The position numbers and the translations under genes were made by a program. Positions 17,532 through 25,353 of a stretch of DNA of 64,000 nt are shown here, piece after piece (position 1 is the stretch's first letter; every line of letters begins with the position of its first letter). Source of the DNA: Lachnospiraceae bacterium MC2017. GTDB lineage: Bacteria > Bacillota > Clostridia > Lachnospirales > Lachnospiraceae. Below the pieces are notes generated by a model. That model was not told where the DNA came from. It saw only the letters and a list, made by a program, of their open reading frames with translations, and ran no database searches. The DNA lies in assembly GCA_000701625.1 (NCBI GenBank), contig JNJK01000026.1:1-64000 (forward strand), given 5' to 3'.

Positions 17532-17731
17532 CTATAAAACTTCACTAAAATGAGGGATTAATTGTAGCAAATATACTATAAGATTAAAAAAGATCAATAC
17601 AAAAAATGGCGTTGTCAAGAAAAAAGGTGGAAAATAGCGGAATTAGGAGATGTTTTCAAAAAAGAATAAAAAAACAAATTAGTCAACATGTGTCTTTAAT
17701 GTTGCCGTACAAGTTTTAAGAAAAAAAGATT

Positions 17732-17831
17732 GGCGCTGACCAGGGAATGATCAGCGCCGTGAGGGGAGTATAAATATTTATAAAGGGGTTAAGTTACGTT
17801 GAGAGATGTCTGAAGGGTTCGATCTCTCAAC
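17732..17831. other. Two strong hairpins in an 800-bp intergenic region (candidate small RNA)
   Basis: The gap 17421-18223 between divergent cstA and the antiporter gene holds no convincing gene. It contains GGCGCTGA/TCAGCGCC (17732-17739/17751-17758) and a perfect 10-bp stem GTTGAGAGAT/ATCTCTCAAC (17798-17807/17822-17831), joined by a purine-rich linker with GGGGAG and AAGGGG. A run of eight or nine T residues follows at about 17846-17854, not immediately after the stem. The rest of the gap is very AT-rich. Confidence 0.4.
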
Positions 17832-18223
17832 ACTGATGATTGTACTTTTTTTTATACATTTCGTCAACACTTCATTTAAATTTTTTTAAAAAAATATTAA
17901 GAAAATGACTTTAAATCTGGCGTTTTAAATACAACTTAGTGGCAAAAATTTGATTAATTAATAAAAATTTGTATTTTTAGAGATCAATTTCAAATGAATT
18001 AAACGTTTTCGTTGTACTGTTTTCGCACTTTTGAGATGTACTATCGGATAGGTGCGATGAAGATATTATCTTGATACTTTTTGTATACAATGTCAAGAGG
18101 AATAGATATAGCTATTTATCTTTATTTGTACTTGACGGTCTATCGAAAAAAAGGATATGCTTCGTTGAGGCAAGGTTTTATTATGGATAGAACACGCAGA
18201 TTAGTGCTGGAAAGAGAGGAAAT

Positions 18224-19153
18224 ATGCTTAATATATTATTACAGGTTGTATTATTGGTAGTTGGTTTTTCTATGCTGGTTAAAGGTGCGGACTGGTTTGT
18301 GGACGGTGCGTGCGGTATTGCATCCAAATTTGGTATTCCCCAGCTGGTTATCGGACTCACGATAGTAGCGATGGGAACCAGCGCGCCGGAGACTGCGGTG
18401 AGCCTTACTGCTGCACTTAAAGGAAGTGCAGATATGTCCATAGGAAATGTTGTGGGCAGTAATATCATGAATGTGCTGGTGATCCTTGGTATCACGTCGG
18501 TGATAAGAGCACTTCACGTAGGAGAATCTACTATTAAATATGAGATTCCATTCGTAATAGTTGTTTCGATCGTTTTACTGATAGAGGGACTCGACGGAAC
18601 AGTAAGCTTTTTTGATGCACTGATATTAGTCGTTCTTTTTGCGGTATATCTTTTCTACTTATATAAATTAGCAAAAGCAGGGAAGAGCGAGCAGGAGGAA
18701 ATAAAACAGATTTCTTTCCCTAAGGCCATTATCCTGACACTTATTGGTATGGGACTTATCGTTGCAGGCAGTAATGTCAGCGTAAATGCAGCAACTGAAC
18801 TTGCAAGGATCTTTGGTATGAGTGAGAGACTTATCGGTCTCACCATCGTTGCCCTCGGAACATCCCTTCCGGAACTTGTTACAAGTGCTACGGCTGCTGT
18901 TAAGGGAAATGCAGATATAGCCATTGGAAATATTATAGGAAGTGATATTTTTAATATTCTGTTTGTTCTTGGTATTACAGGAGTTATCACACCGATCCCG
19001 TTTGCTCCGGCATTTATTATAGATATGATCATTGCAATAGGTGCGGTGGTGCTTCTGTTCATTCTTTCTTTTAGAAAAAAAGAGCTGAACAGGGCTGCAG
19101 GTATCATCATGCTTCTCTGCTATGCAGGTTATTTTGTTTATACGTTACACTGA
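18224..19153 (+). CDS. Calcium/sodium antiporter (CaCA family, YrbG-like)
   Basis: 309 residues, about ten transmembrane helices in two inverted halves. Both alpha-repeat signatures are present: 'GLTIVAMGTSAPETAVSLTAALKG...GNVVGSN' (~residues 44-82) and 'GLTIVALGTSLPELVTSATAAVKG...GNIIGSD' (~204-243). The acidic residue of each GTSxPE motif binds the cation. The protein exchanges Ca2+ for Na+ (or related ions) across the cell membrane. GAGAGGAAAT precedes the ATG. The HAD phosphatase gene follows within 20 bp, suggesting an operon of three genes (antiporter, HAD, metallophosphoesterase). Confidence 0.92.
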   Translation: MLNILLQVVLLVVGFSMLVKGADWFVDGACGIASKFGIPQLVIGLTIVAMGTSAPETAVSLTAALKGSADMSIGNVVGSNIMNVLVILGITSVIRALHVGESTIKYEIPFVIVVSIVLLIEGLDGTVSFFDALILVVLFAVYLFYLYKLAKAGKSEQEEIKQISFPKAIILTLIGMGLIVAGSNVSVNAATELARIFGMSERLIGLTIVALGTSLPELVTSATAAVKGNADIAIGNIIGSDIFNILFVLGITGVITPIPFAPAFIIDMIIAIGAVVLLFILSFRKKELNRAAGIIMLLCYAGYFVYTLH

Positions 19154-19171
19154 GTGTTGAAAGGAATAGAA

Positions 19172-19969
19172 ATGGCACATAGAGTCAGACTGATCGCCAG
19201 CGATCTCGATGGAACACTTTTACTTAATGGGGCACAGGCGCTTCAGGCAGGTACGCCTGATCTGATACACAGGCTTACGACGCAGGGGATTATTTTTCTT
19301 GCAGCGAGCGGCAGACAGTATGCGAATCTTCAGAGATTGTTTGCACCGGTAAAAAATGAGATATGTTATCTTTGCGAAAACGGATGCTTAAGTTTCTTGG
19401 ATGGAGAAATGCTTTCACAGGAGTTTATGCCATATGAACTTGGGCAGGAGCTGATACGTGAGATAAAAAAAGAACCCGGCGCTGAAGTAATGATCTCTGG
19501 CGTAAATACATCTTATATAGAAGATACAAATACAGAGTTTTGTGATCACTTAAGAAATTACGTGCATAATAATGTTCGCCAGGTAAAAGATATTTTTGAT
19601 ACAAAAGAGCCTTATATGAAGATCTCCATGTATGAAAAAGGAGGTCTTCAGAGGGTAGATTATTGGAAAGAAAAATTCGGCGATAAATGCACCGTCGTTA
19701 CAGGCGGTAATGAATGGCTCGATTGCATGCCAAAAGGCGTGCACAAAGGGCTTGCAATAAAGAAGATATTGGAACGTCTCGACATCGATCCGGATGATGT
19801 CATTGCGTTTGGTGATAATGAAAACGATCGTGAGATGCTGTCATATGTTGGGTGTCCGATAACTATGGAATCTGCAAGACCGGATATACGTGCTTTCGGA
19901 AAATACACGACGGACACCGTAGAACATGCATTGGAACGTATTTTGGACGGAGAAGGATATAATTGGTGA
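19172..19969 (+). CDS. Cof-type HAD-superfamily phosphatase
   Basis: 265 residues from the ATG at 19172 (GAAAGGAATAG upstream); a TTG at 19154 in frame is less likely. HAD motif I 'SDLDGTLL' gives nucleophile Asp11 and general acid Asp13, a C2B-type cap follows, and motif IV 'AFGDNENDREML' with preceding 'KGLAIKKILERLDI' is at ~residues 196-222. These Cof/YidA-like enzymes remove phosphate from sugar phosphates, FMN or PLP; the substrate cannot be told. Stop codon is one base before the ATG of the next gene, so translation is probably coupled. Confidence 0.88.
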   Translation: MAHRVRLIASDLDGTLLLNGAQALQAGTPDLIHRLTTQGIIFLAASGRQYANLQRLFAPVKNEICYLCENGCLSFLDGEMLSQEFMPYELGQELIREIKKEPGAEVMISGVNTSYIEDTNTEFCDHLRNYVHNNVRQVKDIFDTKEPYMKISMYEKGGLQRVDYWKEKFGDKCTVVTGGNEWLDCMPKGVHKGLAIKKILERLDIDPDDVIAFGDNENDREMLSYVGCPITMESARPDIRAFGKYTTDTVEHALERILDGEGYNW

Positions 19970-19970
19970 T

Positions 19971-20672
19971 ATGGCTCTCTGGGCAATAGGTGATTTCCAT
20001 TTGTCACTGGGAATCGGAAAAACAATGGATAAGTTCGGTGATCTGTGGAAGAACCATCCTGAAAAAATAAGAAAAGCATTTAAGAAGCGTGTCAAACCTA
20101 CAGACACCGTAGTGATCACCGGCGACCATTCCTGGGGCAGGAATACTGCCGAATGTATGCCTGACTTTGAGTTTATCGCGTCGCTTCCCGGCCGAAAGAT
20201 CATGATCAGAGGAAATCATGATCTGTTTTGGGATGCAAAACGAACCGACAGGTTGAATAAAGGTATTCTGGGTGATCGTTTCTTCTTTTTACAGAACAAT
20301 TTTGCGTCCTATAAAGATTATGCACTGGTTGGGACAAAGGGATATTGCTTTGAAGGCAGAGATACGCTTGAGCACTTTATAAAGATAAGAGATCGGGAGA
20401 TCGAGAGACTCAGGGTATCATTTGAAATGGCAAAAGAAGCCGGATATGAGAAATTCATCATGTTTACGCATTACCCGCCGACATCTATAGGAGAGAACAG
20501 CAGTCTGTTTACAAAGATGGCAGAGGAATACGGTGCCGAGCAGGTCGTGTATTCGCACTGCCATGGAATTGAGCATTTTTATGATAGTTTTCAGGGAAAT
20601 GTAAATGGTATCGAGTATCGACTGGTATCGAGTGACTACCTGAAATTTAAGCCGGCAAAAATATTAGATTAA
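19971..20672 (+). CDS. Metallophosphoesterase (calcineurin-like)
   Basis: 233 residues from ATG 19971, immediately after the preceding stop codon. The metal-binding motifs appear in order: 'GDFHL' (~7-11), 'ITGDHSWG' with an Asp-His, 'IRGNHD', 'FTHYPP' and 'YSHCHG'. The GDHSWG form in place of GDLVDG is distinctive but keeps the metal-binding Asp. A two-metal phosphoesterase of unknown substrate; resembles small predicted phosphohydrolases of Clostridia. Ends four bases from the convergent truA gene with no terminator between. Confidence 0.85.
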   Translation: MALWAIGDFHLSLGIGKTMDKFGDLWKNHPEKIRKAFKKRVKPTDTVVITGDHSWGRNTAECMPDFEFIASLPGRKIMIRGNHDLFWDAKRTDRLNKGILGDRFFFLQNNFASYKDYALVGTKGYCFEGRDTLEHFIKIRDREIERLRVSFEMAKEAGYEKFIMFTHYPPTSIGENSSLFTKMAEEYGAEQVVYSHCHGIEHFYDSFQGNVNGIEYRLVSSDYLKFKPAKILD

Positions 20673-20676
20673 CATA

Positions 20677-21429
20677 TTAATAATCGACTTTCATCATGCA
20701 GAGTCCTTGCGGCGGTGCCGTGGGACCTGCATTTTTTCTGTCCTTTGACTCAATTATCCTGGGGATTTCTTCAGGACGGATCTCACCGTATCCTACAGAA
20801 ATCAGAGTACCTGTCATTATACGGACCATGTTTTGAAGGAATCCATCTCCGTGGAAATAAAGTCGTATATAGTTTCCCTGTGTATCGATCCTGATGGAGT
20901 CGACTGTGCGAACAGTCGATTTTTTCATCTTGGGATTACCGCAGAAGCATTTATAATCATGCTCGCCTGTCATGAGTTCTGCGGCTTTCCGCATGAGATC
21001 TATGTCCGGTGTTTTTTCCAGAATAGTTACATATTTTCGGTCAAAAACAGGCTTAGTGGCGCCGTACCACAATGTATAACGGTAGGTTTTGCCTGCTGCA
21101 TTAAAGCGGCTGTGAAAACGGTCAGCAGCGTGACGAACCTCGTTTACACTGATATCTTCCGGGAGGTAGTGATTCATATACGCCTGTATCTCTTCCGGCG
21201 TCATCTCTGTATCAAGTAGTACGTTACAGGTCATGGCACGGGCATGAACTCCGGCATCGGTCCGCCCGGCTCCGATCACGGTAACAGGTTTATTCTCAGG
21301 TAATCCCACCATGCGTGTCAGGACAGTTTCGAGCTTACCCTGTATAGTCATATCTGTATTTGGCTGATGCTCCCAACCAAAGTACCGTGTGCCGTCATAG
21401 CTCACGATTATCTTAAAGTTCTGTTTCAT
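20677..21429 (-). CDS. truA: tRNA pseudouridine(38-40) synthase TruA
   Basis: 250 residues, family length. TruA converts uridines 38-40 of the tRNA anticodon arm to pseudouridine. Catalytic Asp58 lies in 'GAGRTDAGVHA' and the N-terminal 'VSYDGTRYFGWEHQPN' and later 'FHSRFNAAGKTYRY' are typical. AGAGGTTAAG precedes the ATG at 21429. Separate from the usual ribosomal-protein/ecf neighbourhood; here it is convergent with the phosphoesterase gene and 48 bp downstream of the acyltransferase gene on the same strand. Confidence 0.95.
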   Translation of the reverse strand: MKQNFKIIVSYDGTRYFGWEHQPNTDMTIQGKLETVLTRMVGLPENKPVTVIGAGRTDAGVHARAMTCNVLLDTEMTPEEIQAYMNHYLPEDISVNEVRHAADRFHSRFNAAGKTYRYTLWYGATKPVFDRKYVTILEKTPDIDLMRKAAELMTGEHDYKCFCGNPKMKKSTVRTVDSIRIDTQGNYIRLYFHGDGFLQNMVRIMTGTLISVGYGEIRPEEIPRIIESKDRKNAGPTAPPQGLCMMKVDY

Positions 21430-21477
21430 TGTTTCTTAACCTCTTTAAATATTTATATATTAAGTTTGCGATAAACT

Positions 21478-22320
21478 TTAGTGCTTATACTTAAACCAGC
21501 AAGTTAACCCCAGATAGATCAGCGGCTGGTGAAGGAGATATATTCCGAGAGAGTGACGACCGAGCCACTCAAGGGGAGGAAGCCAGCCTCGGGACAGATG
21601 TCCAAGGACTCTCCCGTGTTTTTTCTGCAAAGTACGATAAAGAAAATAACCTGTTAAAAATAAGAAAAACCATGGGAGCAGCGGAAAGTAGTCCGTTGAG
21701 AAAAATTCCTTAAAGGGAAAACCTACCCATGCAGTCAGCCAGTTCCTAAAAAAATGTGCAGGAAGCTCTCTTGTAAATGGACCAATCTGAGGTTCTATCA
21801 TGAGTCCGGTAAAACCGATATAACCGTATGGCGCATGTCGCGTTACAAGAAACAGGAGAGAAGAGGCTACAGCGCACTCAAGTGAAGGCAGATGCTTAAA
21901 TAAAGGATCGAGCAGAGCCATAAGTATCATACTGCTGCCTATCAGAGTCAGGACACCAAAGTAGACCACGTCATCCGGCATAAAAACTGCCGTAACGATA
22001 GTAACTATGAGACCTGCGATAAAGACCGTAGCGCCACGACTGAAAGGATGTTTTCCGAGAGACCATACAAAACCCGAAAGCAGGATAAAGCACCAGCAAA
22101 TACTCTGCTGCCAGATGTATCCCTTAATACCATTGTACCAAGGGTGAGACTGTCCAAATATAAAGATCAGATCCCACATGGCATGGTAAAGGATCATGCT
22201 AATAAGAGTCAGACCGCGAAGTCCATCGAGCTTCCGGTAGCGTGTCTTTCCCCCGTAACTTTTCCAGACGGTAGTCATTTTGCTGCCGCCGGAAGAATTT
22301 GTTTCGTTTTTTGACTTCAA
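21478..22320 (-). CDS. DUF1624-type membrane acyltransferase (heparan-alpha-glucosaminide acetyltransferase-like)
   Basis: 280 residues with a TTG start at 22320, chosen because AGAGGGGAG lies five bases upstream and because it avoids a 52-bp overlap with the upstream gene; an ATG at 22281 lacks a ribosome site. About seven or eight transmembrane helices. The start of the hydrophobic part, 'RYRKLDGLRGLTLISMILYHAMWDLIFIFG', carries the D-x-x-R-G-L and His of this family, and the end 'WLGRHSLGIYLLHQPLIYLGL' is the usual tail. Predicted to move acyl groups across the membrane onto sugars or wall polymers; substrate unknown. Confidence 0.8.
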   Translation of the reverse strand: MKSKNETNSSGGSKMTTVWKSYGGKTRYRKLDGLRGLTLISMILYHAMWDLIFIFGQSHPWYNGIKGYIWQQSICWCFILLSGFVWSLGKHPFSRGATVFIAGLIVTIVTAVFMPDDVVYFGVLTLIGSSMILMALLDPLFKHLPSLECAVASSLLFLVTRHAPYGYIGFTGLMIEPQIGPFTRELPAHFFRNWLTAWVGFPFKEFFSTDYFPLLPWFFLFLTGYFLYRTLQKKHGRVLGHLSRGWLPPLEWLGRHSLGIYLLHQPLIYLGLTCWFKYKH

Positions 22321-22339
22321 GATAACTCCCCTCTTTCGA

Positions 22340-25063
22340 TCATTGGCCGATAAGTTCAGAAATAGCATTTTCGGTATTCTTAACTTTCTCAAGGAAATTA
22401 AGTGCGCTTAAACGATAAGCACCTGCACCAAATATTATAACCTGTTCAACGTTATCACTTGTAGCGACTGTGACAGTATACTTTTTACTGAGTTCGTGAG
22501 CTGCTTTTTCTATATAAAGATCAGCTGTTTCGGCCTCACGGGTAAATACCACGTCGATATTATGATACCGCATTATGCGTTCCTGTCCGCCGTTTACCTT
22601 ATATGCGTCATAAACAAGGATAACATTTTCTTTTTCAAAACCGGCATAATTGGACAAAATATCCATAAGCCTGTCGCGGGCTGCCTTTATATCCCGGGAA
22701 GCCAGACTCTTAAGCTCTGGCCAGGCAAAGATCATGTTGTATCCGTCTACCAGCAGATATTCTTTTTTCGGCTCGTTCTTTTTCTTAACGGCAGCAGCAT
22801 ATTTAGGGTCTCCGCCTAGAGGTCCCTTGGGGACGGTTTCTTCTGCAGAATTGACTAACGGATAGTCATCATCATTATTGGTGACGCGTTTTTTGATCGG
22901 TCCGTATGTACGTTCAAAAATGTCCATGAGCTCTTTATCAAAAGCAGCGCGGTCATGTTCTTTTTCCTTAAAAGTACGTGTATCCGGACGATCACCGGAT
23001 TGCCTTGCGCGATGAGCTTCGGTTCTGTCGTAGAAGGTATCATCTCCGGCAGCAAAACTGTTCTCACCAAATTCGGATGGAGCAGCCTCTGTGTCAACCC
23101 CGTTAAATGGACGCCAGCCTGTGTCTATATGCATATAGTTCCTGACCTGATCCCAAGGTATGATAGTTCCGACTCCGTGGATACAGAAGACGGACGATCC
23201 GGTGTTTCTGGTATCGAGATCAGCGATATAGCCGCGTTTTTCGATAACTTCATCTGCATTGTGGCAGGGTTCATACCCCTTAAGCTGTACAGAGAGATGT
23301 CCTTCTCCGGCAGTATAGGCTGCAACGGTACGTGAATAATCTTTTAATTCAGAGGCAGGTATTGTTCCTGTGAGGACAGCACGGTTTCCGTCAGCAGAAA
23401 TTTCAGGAGCACCGGTCGAACCGTGCATTTCTGAAATATCTGTCATGGCACGTCCGACATTGCCTGAAGGAACTTCCAGAGTAAAAGAAAGTACCGGCTC
23501 GAGAAGAACACTTTCAGCCATCATAAGCCCCTGACGAACAGCTCTGTAAGATGCCTGACGGAAATCACCGCCTTCGGTGTGTTTTTCATGAGATTTACCG
23601 GCTATCAAAGTGATCTTTATGTCAGTGATCTCAGAACCGGTGAGTACACCGCGATGAGCCTTTTCTTCCAGATTTGTCATGATGAGCCGCTGGAAATTAA
23701 CGGTCAGATAATCGCGCGGGCATTTATTTTCGAATGTAATACCGCTTCCGGGATCGGAAGGCGTCAGCATAATGTGGACTTCCGCATAGTGACGGAGAGG
23801 TTCAAAGTGTCCAACACCTTCAACTTCGTTCAGGATCGTCTCCTTATAAACAATTTCCGGTGTACCGAAATCAATCGGATAACCGAAACGGTCAAGAGTC
23901 AGTCGCCGCAGTATCTCTGTCTGGACTTCACCCATGATCTCGGCAGTGATATCACGGGTTTCTTCATTATATGACAGGTGGAGCATGGGCTCTTCTTCTT
24001 CGAGCTGTCTTAGATCTGCAAAAGACTTAACCGGATCTGCACCCTCGGGCAGGATTATGCGGCAGCTCTCAATGGGCTGCAGGAGCTCAGTCGTATCGTC
24101 AGTCTCTGTTCCGAGTCCTGAGCCGATATGGGTTGTTGTCAGGCCTGCAACTGCACAGATCATTCCGGCAGAAGCTTCCTGTATAAGCTCGGATCTTGCA
24201 CCGGAGGAAAGGCGTATCTGGTTAACTTTTTCGTCATTTATCATGTCGCGGATCTTCAGGGTACCGCCTGTGATCTTCATCCATGACAGACGTGTGTTTT
24301 CGTCGCGGGAAATTTTGTACACGCGCGCCCCGAACTCAGCTGGATAGTCAGGGATCAGAGTCAATGTATCAAGCGCGTTTAGGAGTGGCCTGATGCCTTC
24401 CATACGGAGTGCAGATCCAAAAAACACGGGGAAAAGTTTCTGATCCCGGATGAGAGATGGCAGAACATCTGATTTAATGGGATTACCCTCGAGATAATCT
24501 GTCATAAGATTTTCATCAAGAACAGCAATTTCTTCCTGAACATTATCATTTGAGAAATCAGCAGGGATTGTTACATCATCACCGGAAAATTCGATACAGC
24601 CACCGGACAGTTCGGATTTTAGTGTTTCAAGGATAGAGTCCGCTTCCATGCCGGGCTGGTCCATTTTATTAACAAATATATAGGTAGGAACATTGTAGTG
24701 ACGTAAAAGTCTCCAAAGTGTTCGCACCTGCCCTGTAACACGATCCGGGGCACTGATGACCAGAACAGCGCAGTCGAGGACACGGAGTGTACGTTCCATT
24801 TCAGGAGAAAAGTCCGCATGTCCGGGGGTATCAAGTAATGAAATGGAGCGGTGAGCAGTTTCAAAACGAGCTTCCTTTGAAAAAATTGTTATCCCACGTT
24901 CTTTTTCCAGATCAAAGGTGTCGAGATGCGCATCACCGTGATCCACACGTCCGGCTTTTCTTATCGCGCCTGTTTCAAATAGAAGTGCCTCTGAAAGAGT
25001 TGTCTTTCCGGCATCTACATGTGCCAGGATACCCAGCACCATGTTTTTCTTTATGTTATCCAT
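22340..25063 (-). CDS. TetM/EF-G-like translational GTPase fused to a YacP/Rae1-like NYN endoribonuclease domain
   Basis: 907 residues. Residues ~1-620 match ribosome-protection-type GTPases: G1 'AHVDAGKTT', G2/switch 'RGITI', G3 'DTPGHADF', G4 'NKMD', then domains II-V ending 'GHLSVQLKGYEPC'. After a charged linker (~640-767), residues 768-907 closely resemble B. subtilis YacP/Rae1: 'LLVDGYNMIFAWPEL' (Asp773), 'VYDAYKV' (Asp819), 'EAETADLYIE' (Asp848), 'VATSDNVEQ' (Asp870). All four acidic positions of the PIN/NYN site appear kept. Rae1 is a ribosome-dependent mRNA endonuclease that cuts in the A site; TetM binds next to that site. The domain pairing implies a factor that enters the ribosome and cuts mRNA or RNA. 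Plain tetracycline resistance is the alternative. GAGAGG precedes the ATG. Confidence 0.88.
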   Translation of the reverse strand: MDNIKKNMVLGILAHVDAGKTTLSEALLFETGAIRKAGRVDHGDAHLDTFDLEKERGITIFSKEARFETAHRSISLLDTPGHADFSPEMERTLRVLDCAVLVISAPDRVTGQVRTLWRLLRHYNVPTYIFVNKMDQPGMEADSILETLKSELSGGCIEFSGDDVTIPADFSNDNVQEEIAVLDENLMTDYLEGNPIKSDVLPSLIRDQKLFPVFFGSALRMEGIRPLLNALDTLTLIPDYPAEFGARVYKISRDENTRLSWMKITGGTLKIRDMINDEKVNQIRLSSGARSELIQEASAGMICAVAGLTTTHIGSGLGTETDDTTELLQPIESCRIILPEGADPVKSFADLRQLEEEEPMLHLSYNEETRDITAEIMGEVQTEILRRLTLDRFGYPIDFGTPEIVYKETILNEVEGVGHFEPLRHYAEVHIMLTPSDPGSGITFENKCPRDYLTVNFQRLIMTNLEEKAHRGVLTGSEITDIKITLIAGKSHEKHTEGGDFRQASYRAVRQGLMMAESVLLEPVLSFTLEVPSGNVGRAMTDISEMHGSTGAPEISADGNRAVLTGTIPASELKDYSRTVAAYTAGEGHLSVQLKGYEPCHNADEVIEKRGYIADLDTRNTGSSVFCIHGVGTIIPWDQVRNYMHIDTGWRPFNGVDTEAAPSEFGENSFAAGDDTFYDRTEAHRARQSGDRPDTRTFKEKEHDRAAFDKELMDIFERTYGPIKKRVTNNDDDYPLVNSAEETVPKGPLGGDPKYAAAVKKKNEPKKEYLLVDGYNMIFAWPELKSLASRDIKAARDRLMDILSNYAGFEKENVILVYDAYKVNGGQERIMRYHNIDVVFTREAETADLYIEKAAHELSKKYTVTVATSDNVEQVIIFGAGAYRLSALNFLEKVKNTENAISELIGQ

Positions 25064-25165
25064 TTATGTAAACCTCTCAAAAAGTCAGTATGATGACACA
25101 ACACTAATATTATGAATGTGAATAGCGGTTCTTACAAGCGTTTATCGCTTTAGTGTAAAAAAGCG

Positions 25166-25194
25166 TTGACAATCGTTACTTATTGGGTGATAAT
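25166..25194 (+). promoter_or_regulatory. Promoter of the gltBD leader
   Basis: TTGACA (25166-25171), 17-bp spacer, GATAAT (25189-25194). Predicted transcription start near 25201, about 150 bp before gltB. Confidence 0.75.
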
Positions 25195-25204
25195 AGCAAA
25201 AACT

Positions 25205-25255
25205 ATGATAATTAAGAGCGGCAAAGAAGTCGTGGCAGAAATGGGTCTGCCTTGA
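25205..25255 (+). CDS. Possible 16-residue leader peptide upstream of gltB
   Basis: ATG at 25205 opens MIIKSGKEVVAEMGLP and stops with TGA. It begins only a few bases after the predicted transcript start, with no ribosome site, so it would be leaderless. It covers the left arm of the terminator hairpin, the geometry expected of an attenuator peptide, but it has no run of Glu, Gln or other diagnostic codons. Speculative. Confidence 0.2.
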   Translation: MIIKSGKEVVAEMGLP

Positions 25256-25279
25256 TGTACTTCTTTGCTGCTCTTTTTT
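25215..25279 (+). terminator. Leader terminator/attenuator upstream of gltB
   Basis: AGAGCGGCAAAGAAGT (25215-25230) pairs with ACTTCTTTGCTGCTCT (25259-25274) with one G-U, enclosing GGCAGA...TCTGCC, followed by TTTTTT. It lies between the promoter at 25166-25194 and the gltB start, so it must be bypassed for gltBD expression. Confidence 0.8.
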
Positions 25280-25353
25280 GGTTTTACAGAATAATTCCGG
25301 TGGAATTTTTCTATTATTTTCCCATATTTAGGTAAGAGAAAGAGGAGGCACAA

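Noticed and set aside
22340-25063. A classical tetracycline-resistance gene
   Set aside because: The GTPase half resembles TetM, but the C-terminal nuclease domain and the non-mobile, housekeeping neighbourhood do not suit a mobile resistance gene; resistance is left as an alternative only.
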